Source: Sporosalibacterium faouarense
GTDB lineage: Bacteria > Bacillota > Clostridia > Tissierellales > VENL01
Assembly: GCF_016765695.1 (NCBI RefSeq)
Contig: NZ_JAETGO010000022.1
Span: 1 to 45,253, forward strand
Direction: 5' to 3'
Length of the DNA stretch: 45,253 bases
Positions within the stretch are counted from its first letter, which is position 1; the number at the start of each line of letters is the position of its first letter. The notes under the pieces were generated by a model that saw nothing but the letters and a program-made list of their open reading frames with translations, was not told where the DNA came from and did not search any database. The position numbers were made by a program, and so were the translations under genes. Shown here piece by piece: positions 1 to 8,172 of this stretch.

Positions 1-40
1 GAAATAAATTGTATTACATGTGTTTAATTTATCTCTACGC

Positions 41-60
41 TGTTTATTTTTCAAAGACCA
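41..60 (-). promoter_or_regulatory. boxA-like antitermination element of an rRNA leader
   Basis: Read on the minus strand this is TGGTCTTTGAAAAATAAACA, close to the TCTTTGAAAACTAAACA-type element that lies just upstream of 16S rRNA in many Firmicutes. It lies downstream of two strong tandem promoters, and no gene intervenes before the left edge. The 16S gene itself is not in the window, so the assignment is an inference from the leader. Confidence 0.65.
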
Positions 61-94
61 ATGCCGACTTATTTTTTTCTCGCCGACTCTTATT

Positions 95-123
95 ACTATA
101 CCAAATTTAAAATCGTTTGTCAA
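95..123 (-). promoter_or_regulatory. rRNA-type promoter P2 (proximal)
   Basis: On the minus strand a perfect TTGACA (118-123) is followed after 17 bases by TATAGT (95-100). The sequence after the -10 (AAGAGTCGGC) closely resembles that after P1 (AAGAGTCGTC), as in tandem rrn promoters. Transcription runs off the left edge. Confidence 0.8.
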
Positions 124-246
124 GTAAGTTTTGGTTTTTTTCTAAACTTTTTTTAAGTTTTTTCTCATCTCAAAACTTTCTGCATTGAGTAATTTACTTA
201 ATCTGATTCGAAATCGCCATACCGTCGCCTTGTGACGACTCTTAAT

Positions 247-275
247 ACTATAGCAGGTTTCTCTTTGAATGTCAA
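247..275 (-). promoter_or_regulatory. rRNA-type promoter P1 (distal)
   Basis: On the minus strand a perfect TTGACA (270-275) is followed after 17 bases by TATAGT (247-252). The same hexamers and spacing recur at 95-123. Between the two promoters (124-246) I see no gene. From 276 to about 475 the sequence is AT-rich with no recognisable gene; A/T-rich blocks upstream of the -35 would suit an UP element. Confidence 0.8.
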
Positions 276-475
276 CATATTTTTTAACTTTATTTTCAGC
301 TAATTTGTTTTTTATATTATGTATAATGTAAGAACACTTATAATATTATTTGATTTTTTAATTTAATTATACATTTAATTATATATTTGCTACGGTTGCA
401 TATTTACAACTTAAATGTATTTTCTCTAAATTCAATCAGAGGAATGATTTATTTTAGTTGCTTTTTAATTAAATT

Positions 476-554
476 AAATAGTAAAGTGACTGAATTTCAT
501 AGTCACATAGAAATAAAGAATGACAGTGAAATCTGTGTATGTTCATTCACTGTC
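476..554 (-). terminator. tandem terminator-like hairpins after the GH18 gene
   Basis: The first hairpin pairs 522-530 with 546-554 (GACAGTGAA/TTCACTGTC). The second pairs 486-491 with 501-506 (GTGACT/AGTCAC) and is followed on the minus strand by a T-rich stretch. They lie 12 bases beyond the GH18 stop codon and separate it from the putative rRNA promoters. Confidence 0.6.
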
Positions 555-565
555 TTCTAAAATAT

Positions 566-2221
566 CTATTTTAAGTTTTCATTAATTACTTCCCAAATTG
601 TCTCCTTCTCATAACCTCTTCTCCATGATGCTACTCCACTCAAATCATACTTTTCAATCAAATCAATTCTTCCTTTAATTGAACTTTCATCTTCTAACCA
701 TATTCTATTAAGAGTATTTCCAACATTATATTCACTATAGTACTGTCTGGTAATATCATCCCAAACTATATCACCATTATATTTATCAATCAACTCAAAT
801 GATCTATTCATAGTAACTGCAGCAGATGTTACCTTTACTTCACCATCTACCTGTTGCTCTTTCCATACTCTAGTATAGAATGGAACCCCTAATATTACCT
901 TTTCACTAGGCACCTCATCTAATAAAGTTTCTATTCCATACTCTACCCAAGGTAATGATGCTACTGACCCACTTATTCCACCATTTGCCCAATGTTCATC
1001 ATATGCCATTAATATTAAATAATCTACAAGTTTGCCTAACTTTTCTCTATCATAGCATAGTGACCAATTTGGACTTAATGATTTTATAGTGATATCCATT
1101 GAAAGGATAAGATTATTCTCTCTAGCTATTGGACTTAATTCCTTAACAAACTGAGTTAACATATCTTTATCTTTCAGATAAACATTTTCAAAATCAAGGT
1201 TTATTCCTTCTAAATTGTATTTTAAAGCTAATTCCAAAATATTCTTTATAACCTGCTCTCTTAACTTGGCACTATTTAGAATTGTATTTGTCAAGTCAGG
1301 ATCAAAATCATTACTAAATAATCCCCATATTTCATACCCATTATTATGGGCCCATTCAATATATTCTTTGCTACCTTTATCTCTTATGTCTCCACTAGTA
1401 TTTTTAATATTAAACCATGTAGGTGATATAACATCTAATCCATCAACTTTTTCTAGTTTATCAACTGATGGAGTTATATTATATACATATTCCCAGGTTA
1501 AATTAATTTTGTTTTGTGGCTTCCTTATATTGTCTTTTTCCTTTTTCTTATAAACAATCTTTTTATTAAGCTTAATATTTTTATTTTCTATATATCCAAA
1601 AAATCCTCTTGAAGTTCTTATAAGAGTCCAATTATCATCTTCGTGATATACATATACTTTTTCATTTTCATTTACAATATCCTTTACTTCACTCCAGATA
1701 CTTTCTTTACCTCTCAGTCTAGATTTTTCTATAGACTGTGCCGTTCTCATAATAGTACCATCTTTATCTATTACTAGTATGTTAGTTAAATCAACAAACG
1801 TAGTTTGATAATTAGCATATTTATCAATTAACTTTATATTAATTAAAGGTTGTCCATTTTTAACTAATAATAAATCACTATTTTCTACTTCTCCATCATT
1901 TATCTTTATTGTAGAAGTATTACCATACAACCTAATAACTTTTTCTCCATCATAATATACAATTGTTTTATCTTTGTTATCCCAAATAATATCAAGATTT
2001 AAGTTCTTTTTTAAAACATCAATCCCTATATATAATGAACCATTTTCTTTCACAGGGTCAACACCGTATTTAATTTCTTCTCCATCAATGATTAATTTGA
2101 TATTATTAGAAACTGTATAGGTGGGTTGTGCAAACAAATTAGTATGTGCAACTAATACGTATACTGAAATAATACTTAAGCTCATTAATATAAAGAATAC
2201 TACAAATAATTTTTTTATCAC
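566..2221 (-). CDS. secreted GH18 family glycoside hydrolase (YaaH/SleL-like) with stalk and SH3-like domains
   Basis: This is a probable cell-wall or spore-cortex N-acetylglucosaminidase of glycoside hydrolase family 18. Residues 1-31 form a signal peptide or anchor. Residues about 35-150 resemble the copper-amine-oxidase N-terminal stalk domain common in clostridial surface proteins, about 155-220 look like an SH3 domain, and 240-551 are the GH18 barrel. The signature EGINLDFEN (338-346) has the catalytic acid at Glu345, and MAYDEHW (405-411) is the usual second motif. The start is GTG behind GGGGG. The gene stands alone, ending in tandem hairpins. The family matches spore germination and peptidoglycan hydrolases; the exact substrate is not visible from sequence. 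Confidence 0.85.
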   Translation of the reverse strand: MIKKLFVVFFILMSLSIISVYVLVAHTNLFAQPTYTVSNNIKLIIDGEEIKYGVDPVKENGSLYIGIDVLKKNLNLDIIWDNKDKTIVYYDGEKVIRLYGNTSTIKINDGEVENSDLLLVKNGQPLINIKLIDKYANYQTTFVDLTNILVIDKDGTIMRTAQSIEKSRLRGKESIWSEVKDIVNENEKVYVYHEDDNWTLIRTSRGFFGYIENKNIKLNKKIVYKKKEKDNIRKPQNKINLTWEYVYNITPSVDKLEKVDGLDVISPTWFNIKNTSGDIRDKGSKEYIEWAHNNGYEIWGLFSNDFDPDLTNTILNSAKLREQVIKNILELALKYNLEGINLDFENVYLKDKDMLTQFVKELSPIARENNLILSMDITIKSLSPNWSLCYDREKLGKLVDYLILMAYDEHWANGGISGSVASLPWVEYGIETLLDEVPSEKVILGVPFYTRVWKEQQVDGEVKVTSAAVTMNRSFELIDKYNGDIVWDDITRQYYSEYNVGNTLNRIWLEDESSIKGRIDLIEKYDLSGVASWRRGYEKETIWEVINENLK

Positions 2222-2385
2222 ATTATAACCCCCAACTATTATGATCTTATATTAATATTATACAGTATTTGTGGACAAGTTTATAATGTAATAATATGGA
2301 TTATGCTTATTCATAAATAATATATCTCTTAAAAGAAATAATATCCTTGCCCTTTATCAGTTAAGACTTGACTATCTACTTAAAT

Positions 2386-2426
2386 TTAAAAAATAAAAAA
2401 TGACAACTTGAATAAATCAAATTGTC
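2386..2426 (-). terminator. rho-independent terminator of the ferredoxin gene
   Basis: A stem of 2402-2411 with 2417-2426 (GACAATTTGA/TCAAGTTGTC on the minus strand, one mismatch) is followed by ATTTTTTATTTTTT. It lies about 70 bases after the ferredoxin stop codon. Confidence 0.8.
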
Positions 2427-2498
2427 CAAAGATATTTTATTAAAAGAGTAATATTGTTTTTTAGAATGTAATATTTAAAATTTCATAGAAGTGTTCTT

Positions 2499-2705
2499 TT
2501 ATTTATTTATAATATTAACAGCTCCATGTGGACAGTATCTTACACATTTTTCACATCCAATACAGATATCATGGTCTACTTTTGGTGTTTTAGCTTTAAA
2601 AAAACCTAGCTTTTCTTGTTTAATTGCATTAACTGGACATGACTTAACAACTGGACAAAATGGTGATTGATCACACCTTGTTTCATTTATAATCGCTTTT
2701 TTCAT
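2499..2705 (-). CDS. small 4Fe-4S ferredoxin-like protein
   Basis: A 68-residue soluble electron carrier or iron-sulfur protein. The second half has a canonical cluster motif, CIGCEKCVRYCP, with cysteines 48, 51, 54 and 58. The first half carries Cys11, Cys17 and Cys23 in a C-x5-C-x5-C arrangement instead of CxxCxxC, so the first cluster would be non-canonical or absent. The start is ATG behind a strong AGGAGGTG. It is monocistronic, bracketed by its own promoter and terminator. The promoter overlaps a 19-base palindrome of CsoR/CstR type, suggesting control by copper or reactive sulfur species. Its redox partner is unknown; IorAB next door is a candidate. Confidence 0.85.
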   Translation of the reverse strand: MKKAIINETRCDQSPFCPVVKSCPVNAIKQEKLGFFKAKTPKVDHDICIGCEKCVRYCPHGAVNIINK

Positions 2706-2719
2706 CTTTACACCTCCTT

Positions 2720-2738
2720 TATACCCCTACGGGGTATA
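2720..2738 (-). promoter_or_regulatory. CsoR/CstR-family-like operator palindrome
   Basis: TATACCCCTACGGGGTATA is an inverted repeat with 8-base arms around TAC. It lies between the -10 box (2744-2749) and the ribosome binding site of the ferredoxin gene, about where transcription starts. Sites with ATACCCC...GGGGTAT arms are typical of the CsoR/CstR (DUF156) repressor family. No such repressor is encoded in this window. Confidence 0.65.
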
Positions 2739-2743
2739 TTTTT

Positions 2744-2772
2744 ATTATAACATATGTCATTTATAATTCAAA
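2744..2772 (-). promoter_or_regulatory. promoter of the ferredoxin gene
   Basis: On the minus strand a perfect TATAAT (2744-2749) is preceded after 17 bases by a weak -35, TTTGAA (2767-2772). The palindrome immediately downstream would occlude it when bound by a repressor. Confidence 0.6.
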
Positions 2773-2831
2773 CTTAAAATTATTATTAATTGAAGAATTT
2801 GTATATTTGCAAATCAAGTATATTGCTGAAA

Positions 2832-2862
2832 AATTTCGTTCAAGCTGAAGAATTTCGTTCAA
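2832..2862. repeat. short tandem direct repeat
   Basis: AATTTCGTTCAA occurs at 2832-2843 and again at 2851-2862, 19 bases apart, nearly two helical turns. It is in the intergenic stretch 2773-3088, which otherwise shows no gene or structured RNA that I recognise. It may be a protein-binding site or chance. Confidence 0.35.
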
Positions 2863-3088
2863 ACCGAAATTTTTAATTTTGTGTGAATCACTTAGTCAAA
2901 AAAGCAATCAGTTAATATAAATAGAGAAATGGGAAGAGTCATTTTTACCTTGCATAAAGCAGTAAAGTAGCTGAATTGTAGTGTAATGAGAACATGATCT
3001 TACATAAGATTTCAATACATAATCTCTTCATTTATTAAGAGTAGGATAGCGCTTAAAGTCATTAATTATAATAATGAAAATTAAAAAT

Positions 3089-3190
3089 AAGCCCATGATT
3101 TAAATGATATGTTCACCTTATGACTATGATAGATAGTTATAATAATAAAACTATCTATCATAAGAATGAACATATCAAAATCATGGGCTT
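3089..3190 (-). terminator. very long imperfect palindrome acting as terminator of iorAB
   Basis: A 102-base hairpin. The outer arms are 3089-3100 with 3179-3190 (AAGCCCATGATT), the middle arms 3107-3115 with 3167-3175, and the inner arms a perfect 14-base pairing of 3125-3138 with 3149-3162 around an AT loop. On the minus strand it is followed by TTATTTTTAATTTTC and lies 57 bases after the iorB stop. The size is unusual for a simple terminator and is also compatible with a MITE-like element. Confidence 0.7.
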
Positions 3191-3246
3191 TTCTTAATCT
3201 AATATTATATAATCAAATATCTGTATATTATTTAAAGAGATATGCT

Positions 3247-3822
3247 TTAAACTAATTCCTTACCTTTGTTAAAAGCTTTAATATTAATATCTACAAATCT
3301 CTCTTTTACTACCTCTCCAATTACTTTTTCCCAATCAATATTATCAAGATTTAAAGCTTTAACTAAACTTCCAAGCATTACAATATTTTGAGTTTTAATA
3401 TTACCAAGTTCTTTTGCAACCTCGACAGCATTTATCACTGTAATGTCAACTTTAGCTTTTAAATCTTCAATAACATTTTTAGGATATTCAGCTTCACCTA
3501 TTAATACAGGTACTGAAGGAACAGCATGGTCATTAGCAACTACAACGCCTTCTGGTTTCAAATAGTCTATCCATCTTTCTGCTTCCATTTTTTCAAAAGC
3601 AACTATTATATCAGCTTGCCCTTTTCCTATAATAGGTGAATAAACTTTATCACCAAACCTCACCTGTGTAGTAACACTGCCCCCACGTTGGGCCATACCA
3701 TGAACCTCAGACATTTTCACATCGTAACCAGCACTAATAAGTCCTGTAGCCAATACTTTACTAGCTAAAACTGTACCTTGACCACCTACACCTACTAATA
3801 ATATATTTTTAGTTTCTGCCAT
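3247..3822 (-). CDS. iorB: indolepyruvate ferredoxin oxidoreductase, beta subunit
   Basis: Gamma-type catalytic subunit of the 2-oxoacid:ferredoxin oxidoreductase family. With IorA it oxidatively decarboxylates aryl pyruvates to aryl-acetyl-CoA and reduces ferredoxin. I set the start at the ATG at 3822 (MAETKNILLVGVGGQGTVLA) because the nucleotide-binding GVGGQG motif sits at the expected distance. The longer frame upstream overlaps iorA and has no family residues. The product is 191 residues, normal for IorB. GGTGGG lies upstream inside the end of iorA, so the two genes are nearly contiguous and translationally coupled. A large hairpin ends the unit. Confidence 0.93.
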   Translation of the reverse strand: MAETKNILLVGVGGQGTVLASKVLATGLISAGYDVKMSEVHGMAQRGGSVTTQVRFGDKVYSPIIGKGQADIIVAFEKMEAERWIDYLKPEGVVVANDHAVPSVPVLIGEAEYPKNVIEDLKAKVDITVINAVEVAKELGNIKTQNIVMLGSLVKALNLDNIDWEKVIGEVVKERFVDINIKAFNKGKELV

Positions 3823-3823
3823 T

Positions 3824-5599
3824 TTATTCACCCACCTTTTTAATTGCATCAAATGGACAAATTTGAAGACAGACGTCACATCCAACGCACATAGTTTCGT
3901 CAATAATTGCTCCAATACCCTTTTCAAAAGATATTGCAGGACATCCTGCTTTTAAGCAGATTTTACATTCTTTACATGCTTCACTATCTACAACACATTC
4001 CTTTCGATTTAATCCATACTTATCAATTTCATCTTGTTTTGATTTTTTTAATACGCAAGGATACTCAGTTATAATTACAACTGGCTCATCTGTGTTTATT
4101 GCTTTTTCAATAGCTTTTTTTGTTTGATCTAAATCTAATGGGTTTACCTTTTCAATATGTTTAACTCCAATAGCTTCACATACTTTTACAATATCTATTT
4201 GTTCAGCTGGTTCTCCCATCAATGTATATCCAGTACCAGGATTCTCTTGATGCCCTGTCATACCAGTGATTCTATTATCAAGGATAATTGTAGCAGCATT
4301 TCCTTTGTTATAAACTATATCAACCAAGCCAGTGATTCCTGAGTGGAAGAAAGTAGAATCTCCAATAACTCCAAATACCTTTACTCCCTCTCTTCCATTT
4401 ATTTCATTAGCTTTAGCAAATCCGTGTCCTGCACTAATACTAGCACCCATACAAATACATGTATCCATAGTTGATAATGGTGGTGCAGATCCTAAAGTAT
4501 AACATCCAATATCACCTGTAACAACTACGTTTTTCTTTTTACTCAATTCATAGAATAACCCTCTATGAGGACATCCTGCACACATAGTCGGAGGTCTTCC
4601 TACTACATTATCTTCATTTTTCTCTACAGTTTTACTCTTCTTACCTAAGATTGCCTCAGCAATTATATCAGGATTTAACTCTCCTATATTAGGAATAATT
4701 TCTTTTCCAATTACATCTATTCCCATTGCTTTAATCTCAGTTTCTAAGTATGGTTCCAATTCTTCTATCACATATAATTTATCAACTTCATCAGCAAATT
4801 TTCTTATCATAGCCTTTGGAAGTGGGAAAGTGAATCCAAGCTTTAGATATGATACTGTATCACCAAAAACTTCCTTAGCATACTGATAAGCTACCCCTGA
4901 AGTTATTACCCCAATTTTTTTATCGTTCCATTCAAATCTATTTAAAGAACTGTTATTACTATATTCCTCAAGCCTTTTTAACTTATCTTCTACAACAACA
5001 TGTAACTTTTTACCATTTGCTGGAGTAGCAACATACTTAGGAATATTTTTATTGTATTCCTTCATTGGAACCGATTGTCTATCATCAATCTCCACTAATC
5101 CTTTACTATGACAAATTCTTGTAGTTAATCTAAATAAAATAGGTATATCAAATTTCTCACTTATTTCATATGCTTCCTTAACAAAGTCTTTAGCTTCTTG
5201 ACTATCACTAGGCTCAATTAATGCAATCTTAGAAGCTCTTGCATAATACCTATTGTCCTGTTCATTTTGAGAACTATGCATACCTGGGTCATCAGCTGAA
5301 ATTATAATACATCCCCCATTTACTCCAGTGTAACCAAATGTGAATAATGGGTCAGCTGCAACATTTATCCCTACGTGCTTCATAGCTGCTAAAGTTCTAG
5401 CCCCAGCTATAGATCCTCCAATTGCTACTTCTAAGGCAACCTTCTCATTTGGCGCCCATTCTGAATATATTTCTTTATAATTTGCTACGTTTTCTAGTAT
5501 TTCAGTACTAGGAGTTCCCGGATAAGCAGAAGCTAAAGTCACACCAGCTTCATAAGCTCCACGGGCAACTGCTTCATTACCTGTCAAAAGCTTTTTCAT
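3824..5599 (-). CDS. iorA: indolepyruvate ferredoxin oxidoreductase, alpha subunit
   Basis: Large TPP-dependent subunit of indolepyruvate:ferredoxin oxidoreductase, used by anaerobes to ferment aromatic amino acids. The 591 residues match the family's usual length. The N-terminal pyrimidine domain begins at MKKLLTGNEAVARGAYEAG. The TPP-binding core includes GDIGCYTLG and GDSTFFHSG. The C-terminus carries two 4Fe-4S motifs, CKECKICLKAGCP and CVGCDVCLQICP, within about the last 50 residues. The gene directly precedes iorB and follows the phosphotransacylase gene by 114 bases. Confidence 0.95.
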   Translation of the reverse strand: MKKLLTGNEAVARGAYEAGVTLASAYPGTPSTEILENVANYKEIYSEWAPNEKVALEVAIGGSIAGARTLAAMKHVGINVAADPLFTFGYTGVNGGCIIISADDPGMHSSQNEQDNRYYARASKIALIEPSDSQEAKDFVKEAYEISEKFDIPILFRLTTRICHSKGLVEIDDRQSVPMKEYNKNIPKYVATPANGKKLHVVVEDKLKRLEEYSNNSSLNRFEWNDKKIGVITSGVAYQYAKEVFGDTVSYLKLGFTFPLPKAMIRKFADEVDKLYVIEELEPYLETEIKAMGIDVIGKEIIPNIGELNPDIIAEAILGKKSKTVEKNEDNVVGRPPTMCAGCPHRGLFYELSKKKNVVVTGDIGCYTLGSAPPLSTMDTCICMGASISAGHGFAKANEINGREGVKVFGVIGDSTFFHSGITGLVDIVYNKGNAATIILDNRITGMTGHQENPGTGYTLMGEPAEQIDIVKVCEAIGVKHIEKVNPLDLDQTKKAIEKAINTDEPVVIITEYPCVLKKSKQDEIDKYGLNRKECVVDSEACKECKICLKAGCPAISFEKGIGAIIDETMCVGCDVCLQICPFDAIKKVGE

Positions 5600-5656
5600 A
5601 TATTACACCCCTTTATAATTTTTAATAAATTTTATAAACAGTAATATAATTAAATC

Positions 5657-5703
5657 AATACCTAGTCCCACAAAATTAAATAACCATCAAGCTTCTAGGT
5701 ATT
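5657..5703 (-). terminator. weak terminator-like hairpin between ptb and iorA
   Basis: AATACCTAG (5657-5665) can pair with CTAGGTATT (5695-5703) across a 29-base loop, just after the stop of the phosphotransacylase. The following minus-strand sequence is only moderately T-rich. It may give partial termination, so that iorAB is expressed less than ptb. Confidence 0.4.
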
Positions 5704-5713
5704 CATTTTACAC

Positions 5714-6622
5714 TTATTTGTATGCTGCAATTAAACTTCCTAATGCAATGGAATTCAATTTAGCTTCATGGGTATCTGCTCTTGAAACTAAAACTACTGG
5801 AGCTTTTGCACCCATTATAATTCCTGCTGATTCAGCATTGGCAAAGTAAGTAAGACTTTTACCGATACCATTTCCCGTTTCTATATTAGGAACTAAAAGT
5901 ATATCAGCATCTCCAGCTACCTCACTTTCAAACCCTTTCGTTTCTGCTGCCTCTCTAGATACAGCCAGGTCTAATGCGAGAGGTCCATCTATAATAACAC
6001 CTTCTTCAAATTCACCTGCTTCACACATTTGCTTGATTTTATCTGCTTCTACGGTTGCAGGCATCTTAGGATTAACTTTTTCTTTAGCTGCTAAAACAGC
6101 AATTTTAACTTTGTCATTGCCAAGTGATTTTACAACTTTAGCCGCATTTTTAGCAATTTTAACTTTATCATCTAAGCTCGGTGCTAAATTCATTCCGCCA
6201 TCTGTTAAGTAAACTAGTTTATGATATGTTGGAACTTCATAAACCATAACATGACTAAGTAAGCTATCTGTTCTTAATCCATAATCCTTGTTAAGTACTT
6301 GCTTTAATAATATTGAAGTGTCTATAAGTCCCTTCATAATAAAATCTGCTTTCCCACTACTTACATACTTTACAGATATCTCTGCTGCTTCAACTAACTC
6401 TGTAGCCTCAATCTTTTCATACTCATTAATATTTACATTGATTTGTTTTGCAATTTCTTCTGTTTTTGCTATATCTCCAACTAAAATTGGCTCGATAATT
6501 TTCATTTCAGCAGCTTCAACCACCGCTTTCAATACTTCTTCATCCTGACAAGCTGCAACAACGAGTTTTCTAGTAGTTTGTTCTTGTGCCTTTTCTAAAA
6601 GTTCATTTAAAGATTTTATCAC
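5714..6622 (-). CDS. ptb: phosphate butyryl/acetyltransferase family protein
   Basis: A cytoplasmic enzyme that exchanges CoA for phosphate on an acyl-CoA, giving an acyl-phosphate for ATP formation. The 302 residues match phosphate butyryltransferase, and the C-terminal half has the typical phosphotransacylase layout (for example GNGIGKSLTYFANAESAG near residue 250). The start is GTG at 6622 behind GGAGGAG. Its position just before iorAB suggests that its substrate may be the arylacetyl- or branched acyl-CoA made by that enzyme rather than butyryl-CoA. No acyl kinase is nearby. Substrate cannot be read from sequence. Confidence 0.85.
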   Translation of the reverse strand: MIKSLNELLEKAQEQTTRKLVVAACQDEEVLKAVVEAAEMKIIEPILVGDIAKTEEIAKQINVNINEYEKIEATELVEAAEISVKYVSSGKADFIMKGLIDTSILLKQVLNKDYGLRTDSLLSHVMVYEVPTYHKLVYLTDGGMNLAPSLDDKVKIAKNAAKVVKSLGNDKVKIAVLAAKEKVNPKMPATVEADKIKQMCEAGEFEEGVIIDGPLALDLAVSREAAETKGFESEVAGDADILLVPNIETGNGIGKSLTYFANAESAGIIMGAKAPVVLVSRADTHEAKLNSIALGSLIAAYK

Positions 6623-6688
6623 ACACTCTCCTCCTTTATATTAAGCTAATAAAAATTAGTTTATAAAAGAAAACATTTTCCCATCAAC

Positions 6689-6718
6689 ATTCTATCATAT
6701 AAATATCTGTTTGTTCAA
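6689..6718 (-). promoter_or_regulatory. promoter of ptb (iorAB)
   Basis: On the minus strand TTGAAC (6713-6718) is followed after 18 bases by TAGAAT (6689-6694), about 65 bases before the GTG start. The rest of the 393-base gap 6623-7015 is AT-rich and shows no gene. Confidence 0.55.
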
Positions 6719-6998
6719 AATATATCAAATATTTAATAAAAATCAAAATATTCTATAAAATCAAACTTTTTTAGTCTTTGATTATAAAAACAGAATACAA
6801 TATTAACTAAATTATATATTGTACTTCTCCATTTATGTACTCAAGCAATTTAAATTATGACTTTCTTATAAGATCAGACCCCTATAAGATAAAAATTGAA
6901 TTTATTGAGTCTTTATCTTTATAGAACCAATTGATTATATAGTTAACAATATTACTTTCATCTTTAAATTAATATTTTCTTAACTCTTAAATTTTGCA

Positions 6999-7030
6999 AA
7001 AAAAGAGAAGGAATTTTAATTCCTACTCTT
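6999..7030 (-). terminator. terminator of the GNAT/radical SAM/TPR operon
   Basis: AAGAG..GGAATT (7003-7015) pairs with AATTCC..CTCTT (7018-7030), with a two-base internal mismatch, and is followed by a run of T on the minus strand. The stem overlaps the stop codon of the TPR gene. Confidence 0.75.
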
Positions 7031-8158
7031 AATTATTTGGTCAAGATGTTTTTTGCATGAAATAGTAATTTCATCTTCTGAATTTATACTATAAGCTTTC
7101 TCTATATCACTCTTTGCCTTTTCTATATTGCCTTGCTGTAGATAAGTCATTCCCCTATTACATAATATTTCATAATCTCTAGGTTTAATATTTAATGCTT
7201 CATCAAATTTCTCAATTGCTTTTTCTTGATTGTTTTCCATTGCTAAACAAAGCCCTAACTCATTCAAAGTATCTACTTGTTCTGGTTGAAGAACTAGCAC
7301 CTTCTCAAATCGAGTCTTAGCTTCACCATACTGCTCTGTTTGTCTATATGCTAACCCTATCATAAAATTTAAATTCCACCAGTCAGGATATATCTTTTCT
7401 AAGGGAAGTAATTTCTCCAAACCACCTAGAGGATTACCTCTTAATACCTCAGAATATCCTTCTTCATAAGTAACTTGGTCCTTTATCTCAGATAATTGTT
7501 GCTTAACTTCAAGCAGTGCATCTTTACTCTCCTCATACTCAAGAAATTTCTCCCACATTATCTTACTTTTTCTGAATTGATTCTGATGCTTGTAATGATA
7601 TCCTAGCTTATAATATCCAATAGCAAAACTTGGGTCAATATCAACAATTTCCTCGAAATATTTAGTGGATTCATGTAGAAATTTATTTCCTTTTTTCATT
7701 TCTTTATTCTTGAAATATTGCCTTGCTTTTTCCTCAAGTGCCAAAGCAAAATTATATAATCCGCTTATGTTTCCAGAATTCATATTTACTACAGCACTAA
7801 AATAAACTAGTCCTTCTTCTAACTTATTGTCTTCAACTAATTTTAATCCCATTGCTAATATAATCTCTTCGATATTTTCATCATAACTATAGAGTATCTC
7901 TATGTACTCATCAGTATGCTTAAAGTCTGGATCTACTCCTAAAATATAAATCATACCTTCAATAATGGATTTCATTTGAATTTCTTGCTGAGCTTTACCT
8001 TCCTTAATCTCATTTACCAATTCATCTATAACCATAGGAAGAGGAAGTTCATTAGAAATTTTATATCCATTTACATTAACATCTGACCCCTTCTTTAATT
8101 GTATAAAAGAAAGATTTTCTGACTTATTTCTTAAATATTGATTTACTCCTTGTATCAC
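7016..8158 (-). CDS. tetratricopeptide repeat protein
   Basis: A 380-residue soluble protein built from TPR helices and probably a scaffold for protein-protein contacts. The first 100 residues are not obviously repetitive; from about 105 to 370 the helical hairpins recur, for example EAKTRFEKVLVLQPEQVDTL and EKAIEKFDEALNIKPRDYEI near the C-terminus. There is no signal peptide or membrane segment. The start is GTG (8156-8158) behind AGGGTG. It is the last gene of a five-gene operon with 14 bases to the preceding acetyltransferase. The partner is unknown. Confidence 0.8.
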   Translation of the reverse strand: MIQGVNQYLRNKSENLSFIQLKKGSDVNVNGYKISNELPLPMVIDELVNEIKEGKAQQEIQMKSIIEGMIYILGVDPDFKHTDEYIEILYSYDENIEEIILAMGLKLVEDNKLEEGLVYFSAVVNMNSGNISGLYNFALALEEKARQYFKNKEMKKGNKFLHESTKYFEEIVDIDPSFAIGYYKLGYHYKHQNQFRKSKIMWEKFLEYEESKDALLEVKQQLSEIKDQVTYEEGYSEVLRGNPLGGLEKLLPLEKIYPDWWNLNFMIGLAYRQTEQYGEAKTRFEKVLVLQPEQVDTLNELGLCLAMENNQEKAIEKFDEALNIKPRDYEILCNRGMTYLQQGNIEKAKSDIEKAYSINSEDEITISCKKHLDQIIKSRN

Positions 8159-8172
8159 ATTATCACCCTAAA

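Noticed and set aside
3823-3927. Extended N-terminus of iorB (35 extra residues)
   Set aside because: It lies wholly inside iorA, has no family residues, and the ATG at 3822 gives a normal-length IorB with a ribosome binding site.
6864-6889. Inverted repeat TCTTATA...TATAAGA
   Set aside because: Only seven base pairs with a twelve-base loop in AT-rich sequence, with no T tract; probably chance.
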